The translations under genes and the position numbers were made by a program. The notes below the pieces were generated by a model. That model made no database searches, was not told the DNA's origin, and worked only from the letters and a program-made list of their open reading frames with translations. Of a stretch of DNA of 64,000 nucleotides, positions 48,173-57,710 are shown one piece after another. Position 1 is the first letter of the stretch. Each line of letters begins with the position of its first letter. This stretch comes from Parabacteroides hominis (GTDB lineage: Bacteria; Bacteroidota; Bacteroidia; Bacteroidales; Tannerellaceae), in NCBI RefSeq assembly GCF_014287585.1, contig NZ_JACOOJ010000028.1, forward strand, positions 4,600-68,599, given 5' to 3'.

Positions 48173-49117
48173 ATGAAGAATCAATCATCTATCGTATTGG
48201 GAACATGGTCATGGGGCACAGGAGCCGTAGGCGGCGACCAGGTATTCGGCAACCACGTAGGCGTGGAAGAACTGAAGCCCGTATTTGACGAAGCCATGAA
48301 GAACGGGCTGAATCTTTGGGATTCCGCCGTCGTCTATGGCATGGGTGCATCGGAAAACGTGCTTGCGGCATTTACCAAAACATGCTGCCGCGAGGAGGTG
48401 AAAATCTCCACGAAGTTCACACCTCAAATCGCGAGCGATACGGAAAATCCCGTAGCCGATATGCTTGCCGGAAGCCTCGCGCGCTTCGATACGGACTACA
48501 TCGACATCTACTGGGTTCATAACCCTGCGGATGTGGAACGCTGGACGCCCTACATGGCGGCATTGGTAAAGAGCGGAAAAGTGAAGCACATCGGCGTGTC
48601 CAACCATAACCTCGCCCAAATCAAGCGTGCTGAAGAAATCCTTTCGGCGGAAGGTATACACATATCGGCAGTACAGAACCATTACAGCCTGCTCTATCGC
48701 TCGTCGGAACGAGCCGGCATTTTGGATTATTGTCGGGAGAACGGTATCGACTTCTGGTCATACATGGTATTGGAGCAAGGCGCACTCTCCGGCAAGTATG
48801 ACACGCAACATCCCCTTCCCAAAGGCAGTCAGCGTGGCGATACCTACAACCCGATGTTGCCGCAGATCGAGAAACTCGTGGCGGCCATGCGCACCGTAGG
48901 CGACCGATACGGCATTTCGCCCGCTCAGGTGGCATTGGCATGGGCAATAGCCAAAGGCACGACACCCATTATCGGTGTAACCAAAGTGACACAAGTGCAG
49001 GAAGCGGCACAAGCGGCAAGTATCGTTCTGACCGAAGAAGAAATCCGCACACTGGAAGCCAGTGCCGAAAGTTCAGGAGTAGATACACGCGGCTCTTGGG
49101 AAATGCCGATGATTTAA
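48173..49117 (+). CDS. Aldo/keto reductase
   Basis: 314 residues. The NADPH-dependent AKR tetrad is visible: Asp50 (LWDSAVVYG), Tyr55, Lys81 (ISTKFTP) and His116 (YWVHNPAD). C-terminal cofactor loop ATAIAKGTTPIIGVTKVTQ-type pattern is present (AWAIAKGTTPIIGVTK). Substrate unknown. A perfect AGGAGG lies 9 bases upstream. Probably in one unit with the broken cupin and the amidohydrolase. Confidence 0.94.
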   Translation: MKNQSSIVLGTWSWGTGAVGGDQVFGNHVGVEELKPVFDEAMKNGLNLWDSAVVYGMGASENVLAAFTKTCCREEVKISTKFTPQIASDTENPVADMLAGSLARFDTDYIDIYWVHNPADVERWTPYMAALVKSGKVKHIGVSNHNLAQIKRAEEILSAEGIHISAVQNHYSLLYRSSERAGILDYCRENGIDFWSYMVLEQGALSGKYDTQHPLPKGSQRGDTYNPMLPQIEKLVAAMRTVGDRYGISPAQVALAWAIAKGTTPIIGVTKVTQVQEAAQAASIVLTEEEIRTLEASAESSGVDTRGSWEMPMI

Positions 49118-49120
49118 GAG

Positions 49121-49126
49121 AGGAGG
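49121..49126 (+). promoter_or_regulatory. Perfect Shine-Dalgarno box before the amidohydrolase
   Basis: AGGAGG, 6 bases before ATG 49133. Confidence 0.8.
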
Positions 49127-49132
49127 TAGATA

Positions 49133-50143
49133 ATGAAGCGACTAATTTTCATCCTATCGTTTATGTTCACTTTCTTTAAGGTAACGGCGCAACAAGCCAT
49201 CGATGTACATTGCCACAACGTATTGCCTGAATTTAAGGCGCTGCTCGACCGGCACGGTGCAGCGTTGGAAGAAACCTTCCCGCTGCCCGACTGGGATGTC
49301 TCCTCTCATTTGGAATTTATGGAAAAGGCAGGCATCCGGACAAGCCTGCTCTCCATGCCCGCTCCGCAACCCTATTTCGGCGATACGGAGGAGTGCCACA
49401 AAGCAGTGCGTCACTACAACGAAGCCTGTGCCAAACTGAAAACGGACTATCCCGGCAAGTTCCTTTTCTGCGCTTCGCTACCTCTGCCCGATGTGGATGC
49501 AGCCATCGAAGAGGCTATTTACGCACTTGATAAGCTCGGTGCGGACGGCATCAAGCTGGCGACCAACAGCCGGGGACAGTATGTAGGCGACGAAGCACTC
49601 GATCCGCTGATGGAGGTGTTGAACAAGCGTAAGGCAATCATCATCTTGCACCCGCATAAGCCGTCTCCGGTGAACAACGGCATCATTGCCACCACGCCGC
49701 TTGCCGTTTACGAGTACCCGTCCGAAACTACCCGCACGGTTATCAACATGATAGCCCGCAATGTTCCGGCGCGTTATCCCGACCTTAAGATTGTTGTGCC
49801 GCACTGCGGCTCGTTCCTGCCGTTGGCTATTCCCCGCATGAAAGGCCTCCTTCCGGTAATGCAGATGAAAGGCTATATGCAGCCTGTCTATTGGGAAGCC
49901 AACCTCTCTCGTTTTTATTACGACCTTGCCGGAAGTGCAACACCCGAAGTGGTGAAATCTCTGCTGACCATCACCACTCCCGACCATTTGCTTTATGGCT
50001 CCGACTATCCCTATCAACCTGCCGAGGTACTGACCGAAAATCTGAAACGCTTGCAGGCTTGGATGGCGGAGGACAGGGAGCTTACACCACATTTGAAAAG
50101 CATTATGGCAGGAAATGCAGCAGCATTGTTCAACAACAAATAA
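49133..50143 (+). CDS. Exported amidohydrolase (ACMSD-like)
   Basis: 336 residues. Signal peptide (MKRLIFILSFMFTFFKVTA). The amidohydrolase barrel has the metal motif DVHCHN, HPHKP mid-protein, VVPHCGSFLP and the late metal Asp in LYGSDYPYQ. The pattern matches the ACMSD/amidohydrolase-2 family (decarboxylases and lactonases); the substrate is unknown. Last gene of the short operon, 15 bases after the reductase. Confidence 0.9.
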   Translation: MKRLIFILSFMFTFFKVTAQQAIDVHCHNVLPEFKALLDRHGAALEETFPLPDWDVSSHLEFMEKAGIRTSLLSMPAPQPYFGDTEECHKAVRHYNEACAKLKTDYPGKFLFCASLPLPDVDAAIEEAIYALDKLGADGIKLATNSRGQYVGDEALDPLMEVLNKRKAIIILHPHKPSPVNNGIIATTPLAVYEYPSETTRTVINMIARNVPARYPDLKIVVPHCGSFLPLAIPRMKGLLPVMQMKGYMQPVYWEANLSRFYYDLAGSATPEVVKSLLTITTPDHLLYGSDYPYQPAEVLTENLKRLQAWMAEDRELTPHLKSIMAGNAAALFNNK

Positions 50144-50328
50144 AATTCTCTTAATCATGTAGCAATAGAAAAGAACAACACACCGGAAATGTGTACCAAG
50201 CAGCCGATGCAGTCCGACAGTACATCAGCTCATTTTCAAAAATACAAGCAGGGAATGTTGCACTTTGCGATTGATCGGATAAACCAAACGGACATTTAAT
50301 TGTTATCCCAATAAAAAGCCAATACGAT

Positions 50329-51498
50329 ATGATAAACTTAGGCAGTTGGATGAACGGCATCCTGATCGGTTGGGGCGTAGACCCTAAAATTGCAAATACA
50401 TTCGACGAAATGATTATCGCCGCCTTCTTGGTCATACTGGCGATCGGGCTGGATTACCTGTGCCAGGCGATCTTTGTCGGCAGTATGAAGAAGCTGGCGC
50501 AGCATACGCATTACCAGTGGGACTCGTTGCTTCTCAAACGTAAAGTCGTCCACCACTTGGTCCACACGATACCGGGCATCCTGGTCTATGCCCTGTTGCC
50601 TCTGGCGTTTATACGGGGGAAAGGTTTGTTGCTTTTATCCCAGAAAATATGTGCCGTGTATATCGTGTTCGCTTTGTTGCTGGCGATAAACGGTTTTATT
50701 CTGGTGTTCTTGGATATGTACAATATGCGGCAGGTGAATAAGAACCGCCCGATCAAAGGGTTCATGCAGGTGCTTCAGGTCTTGCTGTTCTTTATCGGCG
50801 GGATCGTCATCATCGCCATCCTGATCGGGAAATCGCCGGCCAGCCTGTTTGCCGGATTGGGCGCTTCGGCGGCGATCCTGATGTTGGTATTCAAAGATAC
50901 GATCTTAGGATTCGTGGCGGGCATACAACTTTCCGCCAACGATATGCTGCGGCCGGGCGACTGGATCACGGTTCCCGGCTCGAACGCGAACGGTATCGTG
51001 CAGGAGATCACGCTGAACACGGTCAAGATTCAGAATTTCGATAATACCATTTCCACCATCCCGCCTTATACGTTGGTAAACGCTTCGTTCCAGAACTGGC
51101 GGGGAATGGTCGAATCGGGCGGTCGCCGTGTGATGAAGTCCATCTTTCTCGACCTCAATACCATCAAATTTTGTACGCCGGACATGCTCGACACGTTCCG
51201 CAAGGAGATCCCATTGCTTGCCGACTATAAGCCGGACGAAGGCGTGACGCCTACCAATTCGCAGATGTTCCGTGTCTATGTGGAGAAATACCTGACAAGC
51301 CTCCCGGTCGTCAATACCGACCTCGATCTAATCATCAGCCAGTTGCAATCGACTGAATATGGTGTGCCTATCCAGATATATTTCTTCTCCCGCAATAAAG
51401 TATGGAAAGAATACGAGCGTATCCAGTCGGATATCTTCGACCATTTCTTCGCGATGGTCCCTAAGTTCGATTTAAAGGTTTATCAATATTCGGATTAA
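50329..51498 (+). CDS. MscS-type mechanosensitive channel, paralogue 1
   Basis: 389 residues. About four to five membrane helices, then the MscS signature: glycine/alanine-rich pore helix GLGASAAILMLVFKDTILGF, the beta domain (LSANDMLRPGDWIT), and a C-terminal alpha/beta cap. It should open under membrane tension and release solutes. ATG 50329 (MINLGSW). Strongly similar to the gene at 51775, a likely duplication. Confidence 0.94.
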   Translation: MINLGSWMNGILIGWGVDPKIANTFDEMIIAAFLVILAIGLDYLCQAIFVGSMKKLAQHTHYQWDSLLLKRKVVHHLVHTIPGILVYALLPLAFIRGKGLLLLSQKICAVYIVFALLLAINGFILVFLDMYNMRQVNKNRPIKGFMQVLQVLLFFIGGIVIIAILIGKSPASLFAGLGASAAILMLVFKDTILGFVAGIQLSANDMLRPGDWITVPGSNANGIVQEITLNTVKIQNFDNTISTIPPYTLVNASFQNWRGMVESGGRRVMKSIFLDLNTIKFCTPDMLDTFRKEIPLLADYKPDEGVTPTNSQMFRVYVEKYLTSLPVVNTDLDLIISQLQSTEYGVPIQIYFFSRNKVWKEYERIQSDIFDHFFAMVPKFDLKVYQYSD

Positions 51499-51552
51499 GG
51501 ATCGTGATAAAACAGACCTTATTGTCAAATTTGTAAAAATACCCATTGGTCC

Positions 51553-51595
51553 AAATCGAAACACACGGGCATGAAAATCGATTTTCATACCCGTG
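51553..51595. repeat. Dispersed palindromic intergenic repeat, copy B
   Basis: AAATCGAAAC prefix, then a 32-bp near-perfect palindrome at 51564-51595 (one symmetric mismatch) centred on GAAAATCGATTTTC with CACGGGC and ACCCGTG outer arms. Related to copy A at 21328-21368 and to the 22-bp units at 11148-11235 (TTTTCATNCCC/GTGAAAA cores). It lies between the two MscS paralogues; the rest of the 276-base gap shows nothing. Confidence 0.65.
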
Positions 51596-51774
51596 AAAAT
51601 AAAATTTCCCGCAAGGGTAATATTTTTTAACAAACTTATATTTTCGCAATCGCCTATATCTCAGGATGATGACCTTTTTGTCGCTTTTTATGGGGATTAT
51701 TGTATTTTTATTAGGTAGTTTTGTATACAAATTCAAGGTTATCGCAGGTACACTTGATTAATCATTTAAAGAAT

Positions 51775-53040
51775 ATGCACGCAATACAAGAATGGATTAA
51801 CAATCATCTGATCGAATGGGGAATTATCAGTAGTTCGGCAAATGAACTGGACAATGCGATCGTCCTGCTGCTGATCATTGTCGCAACGGTCGGTATCGAC
51901 TACGCTTGCCGCTATATCTTCCTGAATATGTTTAAACGGCTTGCGAAGAGAACCCGCAACCAGTGGGACGACTTGATCGTCGAGCGCAAGATTATCAACA
52001 AGCTGATGCACATGATTCCTGCCATCCTGGTGTATGTGTTGCTGCCGTTGGCTTTTCCGGTCGATGAGACGCCTAAGATACTGGGAATCCTGCAAATGAT
52101 ATGCAAGATTTATATCATTGCCGTTTCGCTTCGTTTTATCAGTGCCTCCCTGAACGTCGTACATGAAATATACAACCGGAAGGAATCGCTCAAGAACAAG
52201 CCGCTGAAAGGCTTCATCCAGTTATTGCAGGTAGCCGTTTTCTTTATCGGTTTTATACTGATCATCAGTATTCTGATCGGTAAGTCGCCGACGACGCTGT
52301 TCGCCGGACTGGGTGCTTCCGCCGCAATCCTGATGCTGGTGTTCAAAGATACGATCTTAGGATTCGTGGCCGGCATACAGCTTTCCGCCAACGACATGCT
52401 GCGTCCGGGCGACTGGATCACGATGGAGAAATATGGGGCGAACGGGACGGTTATCGAAGTCACGCTGAACGCCGTCAAAGTCAAGAACTTCGACAATACG
52501 ATTACGACGATTCCCCCTTATGCCCTGGTGAGCGATGCTTTCCAAAACTGGCGCGGGATGTCGGAATCTCCCGGACGACGGATCAAGCGTTCTATCAATA
52601 TCGATATGAACAGCGTGAGCTTCTGCACGCCGGAGATGTTGGCTAAATTCCGGAAAATATCCTTACTGACAGACTATATCGACGAGAAAGAAAAAGAACT
52701 GAACGCCTATAACGAAGAGCACCGGATCGACGGTTCCATCCGTGTAAACGGCCGGCGGCAAACGAATATCGGCGTATTTCGCGCCTACCTGGTCAATTAC
52801 CTGAAAAGTCTCCCGGAGGTCAGCAAGGAACTGACCTGCATGGTCCGCCAGTTGCAACCGACGGAAACCGGTATTCCGATCGAACTCTATTTCTTCTCCT
52901 CCGTAAAAGACTGGGTTCCCTACGAAGGCATTCAATCCGACGTATTCGACCATGTTTTGGCCGTAATCCCGGAATTCGGGCTCAGCGTCTTCCAGAACGT
53001 CTCCGGCAGTGATTTGAGGAGCCTGAAAATAGTGCAATAA
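51775..53040 (+). CDS. MscS-type mechanosensitive channel, paralogue 2
   Basis: 421 residues from ATG 51775 (MHAIQEW); longer TTG starts are unlikely. Same layout as its neighbour: N-terminal helices, GLGASAAILMLVFKDTILGF, then RPGDWITM and the C-terminal domain. The C-terminal part is longer by an insert (about 310-345, DEKEKELNAYNEEHRI) absent from paralogue 1. Confidence 0.94.
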   Translation: MHAIQEWINNHLIEWGIISSSANELDNAIVLLLIIVATVGIDYACRYIFLNMFKRLAKRTRNQWDDLIVERKIINKLMHMIPAILVYVLLPLAFPVDETPKILGILQMICKIYIIAVSLRFISASLNVVHEIYNRKESLKNKPLKGFIQLLQVAVFFIGFILIISILIGKSPTTLFAGLGASAAILMLVFKDTILGFVAGIQLSANDMLRPGDWITMEKYGANGTVIEVTLNAVKVKNFDNTITTIPPYALVSDAFQNWRGMSESPGRRIKRSINIDMNSVSFCTPEMLAKFRKISLLTDYIDEKEKELNAYNEEHRIDGSIRVNGRRQTNIGVFRAYLVNYLKSLPEVSKELTCMVRQLQPTETGIPIELYFFSSVKDWVPYEGIQSDVFDHVLAVIPEFGLSVFQNVSGSDLRSLKIVQ

Positions 53041-53084
53041 CAAAAAAAAGCGTCACCCGCCATAGGGTAACGCTTTTTTTGTTC
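53041..53084 (+). terminator. Intrinsic terminator after the MscS paralogue
   Basis: AAAAAAAGCGT and ACGCTTTTTTT arms with a CACCC/GGGT upper stem, ending in a T run. Confidence 0.8.
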
Positions 53085-53119
53085 GTCTATAGGACATCAG
53101 TAAAAAATAATAGTTATAC

Positions 53120-55396
53120 ATGAAAAACACGATTCTTGCTTTTTGCTGTATCTTGCTACAGCAACCGCTCTTTGCCGAAAACAAGGATTGGCTGATCGAC
53201 GGAAGCCCGTATAAGACGGAAGCCAATCTTTCATCGGATAAAAAACAAATCGAATTGACAAACGGCCTCCTTCGCCGTACCTTTTCGCTAACACCCAACG
53301 GTGCGACAATCGCGCTGGACAACCTGATGACGGGACAAAGCGAACTGCGTGCCGTACGGCCGGAAGCCGTGCTTGTCATCAATGGGAAAGAATATCCGGT
53401 CGGCGGCTTGGAAGGGCAACCTGTCCATAATTTCCTGACAAAAGATTGCTTGTCCGGTATGCAGCTTTGCGATTCGGCATTTGTCTTGGCCGATTATACG
53501 GTCGGCGAGACAAAAGAACGTTTTCCCTGGAAACCGAACGATGCCTGGATCAGCAATACATATCCGTGGCCTGCTCCCGGCAAACGTATCACCTTCACTT
53601 ATAAGGCTCCCCGGAAGATTACAGACGAGTGCAAAGGCTTAACCGTCCGTATCGTCTACGAACTGTACGACGGCGCCCCGATCCTGTCCAAGTGGATCGA
53701 AATAGATAACAAAGGGCAAAAGGCTGTCACGCTGGATTCCTTCAAATCGGAAGTTCTTGCCTTGGTAGAGACCGCTCCGAAAGTCCACTACGGCGAACCC
53801 CATGAGGTGCGCATGATGGCACAGGAACCGGGATATTATACGGAAGATTACCGCAAAAAGCCTGTACAGACGGATGCTCCGCGTGACTATATCGACCGCT
53901 TCACCCAACTATTCGTCGTTACGGACTATGCAATGGGCGGAGATATGGAAGCAATGAAAGACAATCCTGCCGTCCGTTGGGTATTCGATCATCCGGAATA
54001 TGAGTTTACGGGTATCCGCTATTACGGCCAATATAAGCCGGCACGGTTGGAAGTGACGCCGCTATTAGGGCCGGCCGAAGAGATCGCACCGGGAGAAAGT
54101 TTCACATCCTGCCGTGCTTTCGAAATGCTCCGCGACGCGACAGACCAGGAAAGACGAGGGCTTGCCGAGTGTAAATTCTGGCGCATGATGGCTCCCTGGA
54201 CACAGGAGAATCCGATCTTTATGCACGTAAGGGAATCAAGTGACCAGGCTGTCAAACAGGCAATCGACCAATGTGCGGCTGTCGGTTTCGAAATGGTGAT
54301 CATGACCTTCGGCAGCGGTTTCCAGATCGAAAATGATTCGGCCTCCTATCTCCAACGCATGAAAGCATTGAACGGTTATGCTGCTGACAAAGGTATCGCT
54401 ATCGGCGGCTATTCATTGCTGGCAAGCCGTGGAGCCAAACCTGAAGATGCTGCGATCAGCCATCACACAGGACATCCGGCAAAGACACGCGAAGAAGGCA
54501 GTCGTTTCGGGCTTTCCCCTTGTATCGCTTCGGATTGGGGCAGTGATTATTTCAAGCGTCTGAAGGATTTCTTCAATACGACCGGCATGAACGTATTCGA
54601 GAACGACGGTTCCTATCCTGGCGATCCCTGTGCCTCCACCGTCCACAGCGGACACAAAGGGTATCTGGATTCGCAGTGGAAACAGTGGAAAAGGATCAGT
54701 TCGTTCTATCAGTGGAGCCGGGCAAACGGCATCTATCTGAATGTCCCGGATTGGTATTTTCTGATGGGTTCCAACAAAACTCCGATGGGGTACGTTGAAA
54801 CCAACTGGTCCCTGCCAAGAGCCTATCAGGAAATTATCGAACGGCAGAATATCTACGACGGAACCTGGCAGAAAACGCCCAGCATGGGATTTATGTTTGT
54901 CCCTCTTACCCAATATCACGGTGGTGGGGCGGCTGCCACTATCGAACCGTTGAACGAACATCTGGATCATTACGAGACACGGCTTCGTAACCTGTTCGGC
55001 GCCGGTGTGCAAGCCTGCTATCGCGGTCCCCGCCTCTATGACACGGAACAAACCCGAAGACTGGTGGCCCAATGGGTTTCTTTCTATAAGCAGTACCGCC
55101 AAATCCTGGATTCGGATATTATCCACCTGAGACGTCCGGACGGACAGGACTGGGACGGCATCATGCATGTCAACCCGCAGTCGAAGCGGAAAGCCTTTAT
55201 TTCCGTCTATAATCCGTTGGACATCGCGATAGAGAAAGAAATCGAAGTCCCTTTATATTATACGGGACTGACGGATAAGGCAATCGTGAAGGAACAGGAC
55301 AAAAACGGGAAGGAGTACTCGCTCGCCCGCGATTATTCCATCTCACTGAAGATACGGATTCCGGCAAAAGGCTATAATTGGTACATCATCGAATGA
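53120..55396 (+). CDS. Putative exported glycosidase, clan-D-like TIM barrel
   Basis: 758 residues. Signal peptide (MKNTILAFCCILLQQPLFA). A large N-terminal beta domain (about 30-340) is followed by a TIM-barrel region: IFMHVRESSDQAV, GFEMVIMTFGSGFQI, IAIGGYSLLASR, NVFENDGSYPGDPCA (Asp496 in NDG, plausible nucleophile), GIYLNVPDWYF, and VPLTQYHGGGAAATIEP. A C-terminal strand domain ends KIRIPAKGYNWYIIE. It resembles alpha-galactosidase-type GH27/GH36/GH31 relatives but I cannot place it in a known family. It shares most of this architecture with the gene at 57711, so the two are paralogues. Confidence 0.75.
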   Translation: MKNTILAFCCILLQQPLFAENKDWLIDGSPYKTEANLSSDKKQIELTNGLLRRTFSLTPNGATIALDNLMTGQSELRAVRPEAVLVINGKEYPVGGLEGQPVHNFLTKDCLSGMQLCDSAFVLADYTVGETKERFPWKPNDAWISNTYPWPAPGKRITFTYKAPRKITDECKGLTVRIVYELYDGAPILSKWIEIDNKGQKAVTLDSFKSEVLALVETAPKVHYGEPHEVRMMAQEPGYYTEDYRKKPVQTDAPRDYIDRFTQLFVVTDYAMGGDMEAMKDNPAVRWVFDHPEYEFTGIRYYGQYKPARLEVTPLLGPAEEIAPGESFTSCRAFEMLRDATDQERRGLAECKFWRMMAPWTQENPIFMHVRESSDQAVKQAIDQCAAVGFEMVIMTFGSGFQIENDSASYLQRMKALNGYAADKGIAIGGYSLLASRGAKPEDAAISHHTGHPAKTREEGSRFGLSPCIASDWGSDYFKRLKDFFNTTGMNVFENDGSYPGDPCASTVHSGHKGYLDSQWKQWKRISSFYQWSRANGIYLNVPDWYFLMGSNKTPMGYVETNWSLPRAYQEIIERQNIYDGTWQKTPSMGFMFVPLTQYHGGGAAATIEPLNEHLDHYETRLRNLFGAGVQACYRGPRLYDTEQTRRLVAQWVSFYKQYRQILDSDIIHLRRPDGQDWDGIMHVNPQSKRKAFISVYNPLDIAIEKEIEVPLYYTGLTDKAIVKEQDKNGKEYSLARDYSISLKIRIPAKGYNWYIIE

Positions 55397-55429
55397 CATT
55401 TGTAATATCTAATTCAACTAACAAATAGA

Positions 55430-57688
55430 ATGAAACTTAAATTACTACTGCTTACCTTCATCCTGGTGTGTACAGGATGTAAAAATGACCCGCGGATACA
55501 GGCGGCCTACGACTTGATCGAACGTGTGACTCCCGGATACGGGAAACAATTCAAACTGGAATTAATGGAACCTGTCGATGGAATGGATGCGTACGAGATC
55601 ACGTCCGACAACGGCAAAGTCGTACTGCGTGGAAACAATACGGTCTCACTGGCGACGGCATTCAACCAATATTTGAAATACACCTGTAATGCACATGTTT
55701 CCTGGTTCGGCAATCAACTGGACCTGCCGAAGCAATTGCCTATGCCCGTCCCCGTTAAAAACACGATCAATGGCAAATATCGTGTCTACATGAATTATTG
55801 TACGGTCAGCTACTCGGCTGCCTGGTGGGATTGGGAACGCTGGCAGCGAGAGCTTGACTTTATGGCTATGAACTCGATTAATATGCCGTTGTCTGTTGTC
55901 GGACTGGAAGCTGTCTGGTACAATACCCTTCTCAAACATAAGTTTACGGACGAAGAAGCACGCCGGTTCCTGGCCGGTCCGGGACATTTTGCATGGCAAT
56001 GGATGCAGAACTTGCAAAGTTATGGAGGTCCGCTCCCCAAATCTTGGATCGACAAGCATATCGTTTTGGGAAAACAGATTATCGACCGGGAATTGGAATT
56101 GGGTATGCAACCCATTCAACAAGGATTTTCCGGCTATGTTCCGCGTGAGCTGAAAGAAAAATACCCGGATGCCAAGATACAGTTGCAACCTTCCTGGTGC
56201 GGTTTCACCGGGGCGGCGCAGTTGGACCCGACCGATTCTTTGTTCACTGTGATCGGACGTGACTTCCTGGAAGAAGAAAAAAAACTCTACGGAGCGCATG
56301 GCGTTTATGCGGCTGATCCGTTCCACGAAAGCCAACCGCCTGTCGATACACCGGAATATCTGAGCGCCGTCGGCAATTCCATTCACAAACTCTTCAACGA
56401 TTTTGACCCGAATTCGATTTGGGCAATGCAGGCATGGAGCCTTCGCGAACCGATCGTGAAAGCTGTTCCGAAAGAGAATCTGCTGATCCTGGACCTGAAC
56501 GGAGCCAAGAGCCAGCAGGAAAATGCTTGCTGGGGGTATCCGCTTGTTGCCGGAAATCTGCATAACTTCGGGGGGCGTATCAACCTGCACGGAGATTTGC
56601 GTCTGCTTGCTTCCAACCAATATGTAAATGCAGTAAAAAAGAATCCGAATGTTTGTGGTTCCGGTCTCTTTATGGAGTCTATCGAGCAAAATCCGGTATA
56701 TTATGATCTGGCTTTCGAAATGCCTCTCCATAAAGATGAAGTCAATATCGAAGAATGGCTCTGCCGTTACGCAGACCGTCGCTACGGCAGACCGTCCGAA
56801 AACGCGCATCAGGCTTGGTTGCATCTGTTGGAAGGGCCCTATCGCCCCGGAACAAACGGGACGGAACGCAGTTCCATCATCGCCGCCCGTCCTGCTGTAA
56901 ATGTAAAGAAATCCGGTCCGAACGCGGGTCTGGGGATCCCCTACTCTCCTCTGTTGGTAGTTCAGGCCGAAGGCTTATTGCTGAAAGATGCCGGCAGACT
57001 GAAAAGTTCCGATCCTTATCGCTTCGATATTGTCGATGTCCAGCGGCAGCTGATGTCCAACCTCGGACAGGCTATCCATAAACAGGCGGCAGAGGCGTTC
57101 CGTAAAAAAGACAAGGAAGCATTCACCCTGCATAGCAGCCGTTTTCTCGAAATGTTGCGCGATGCCGATGAACTGTTGCGTACGCGTCCGGAATTTAATT
57201 TTGATAAATGGTTAACGCAGGCCCGTAGCTGGGGGAATAATAATGAAGAAAAAGACCTCTTTGAAAAAGATGCGACCGCGCTTGTCACCGTGTGGGGAGC
57301 TGATGGTGATCCGCTTATCTTCGACTACTCCTGGCGGGAATGGACGGGATTGATAAACGGATATTATCTGAAACGCTGGGAAAAGTTCTACGCGATGCTT
57401 CAGGATCATCTCGATGCCGGGACAAGCTACAACGAAGAAGGCTTGCCGCAAACACACGGTCGTGAAGCCTTCCGTGCTAATGATTTCTACAGTGCTCTGG
57501 GAGATTGGGAACTTCAGTTCGTTTCCACTCCTGACAAAGTCCGCACGCCTATCACGCAAGGGGATGAAGTGGAAACCGCTACCCGCCTGTATAAAAAGTA
57601 TGTCCGTCTCGCCGCCGAATATTATAAAGACGAAATCGAGGCAGATGAAATCCATGAAGGCAATATCTTTGAAAACCTGGGTGAATAA
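55430..57688 (+). CDS. GH89 alpha-N-acetylglucosaminidase, lipoprotein
   Basis: 752 residues. Lipoprotein signal (lipobox VCTGC, mature CKND). The GH89 (NAGLU) features are clear: YRVYMNYCTVSYSAAWWDWERWQRELDFMAMN at the barrel start in two blocks, NMPLSVVGLEAVWYN, the acid/base Glu near 300 (FHESQPPVD) and the nucleophile Glu in GLFMESIEQNP near 415. It removes terminal alpha-linked GlcNAc, as found in gastric mucin caps or heparan sulfate. It starts 33 bases after the first glycosidase. Confidence 0.95.
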   Translation: MKLKLLLLTFILVCTGCKNDPRIQAAYDLIERVTPGYGKQFKLELMEPVDGMDAYEITSDNGKVVLRGNNTVSLATAFNQYLKYTCNAHVSWFGNQLDLPKQLPMPVPVKNTINGKYRVYMNYCTVSYSAAWWDWERWQRELDFMAMNSINMPLSVVGLEAVWYNTLLKHKFTDEEARRFLAGPGHFAWQWMQNLQSYGGPLPKSWIDKHIVLGKQIIDRELELGMQPIQQGFSGYVPRELKEKYPDAKIQLQPSWCGFTGAAQLDPTDSLFTVIGRDFLEEEKKLYGAHGVYAADPFHESQPPVDTPEYLSAVGNSIHKLFNDFDPNSIWAMQAWSLREPIVKAVPKENLLILDLNGAKSQQENACWGYPLVAGNLHNFGGRINLHGDLRLLASNQYVNAVKKNPNVCGSGLFMESIEQNPVYYDLAFEMPLHKDEVNIEEWLCRYADRRYGRPSENAHQAWLHLLEGPYRPGTNGTERSSIIAARPAVNVKKSGPNAGLGIPYSPLLVVQAEGLLLKDAGRLKSSDPYRFDIVDVQRQLMSNLGQAIHKQAAEAFRKKDKEAFTLHSSRFLEMLRDADELLRTRPEFNFDKWLTQARSWGNNNEEKDLFEKDATALVTVWGADGDPLIFDYSWREWTGLINGYYLKRWEKFYAMLQDHLDAGTSYNEEGLPQTHGREAFRANDFYSALGDWELQFVSTPDKVRTPITQGDEVETATRLYKKYVRLAAEYYKDEIEADEIHEGNIFENLGE

Positions 57689-57710
57689 CCTCCTCAAAAA
57701 AGATCATATT

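Noticed and set aside
50189..50299. 36-codon frame between the amidohydrolase and the first MscS gene
   Set aside because: Another frame over the same bases looks equally coding-like and is interrupted; no ribosome site. Possibly a decayed gene, not strong enough to list.
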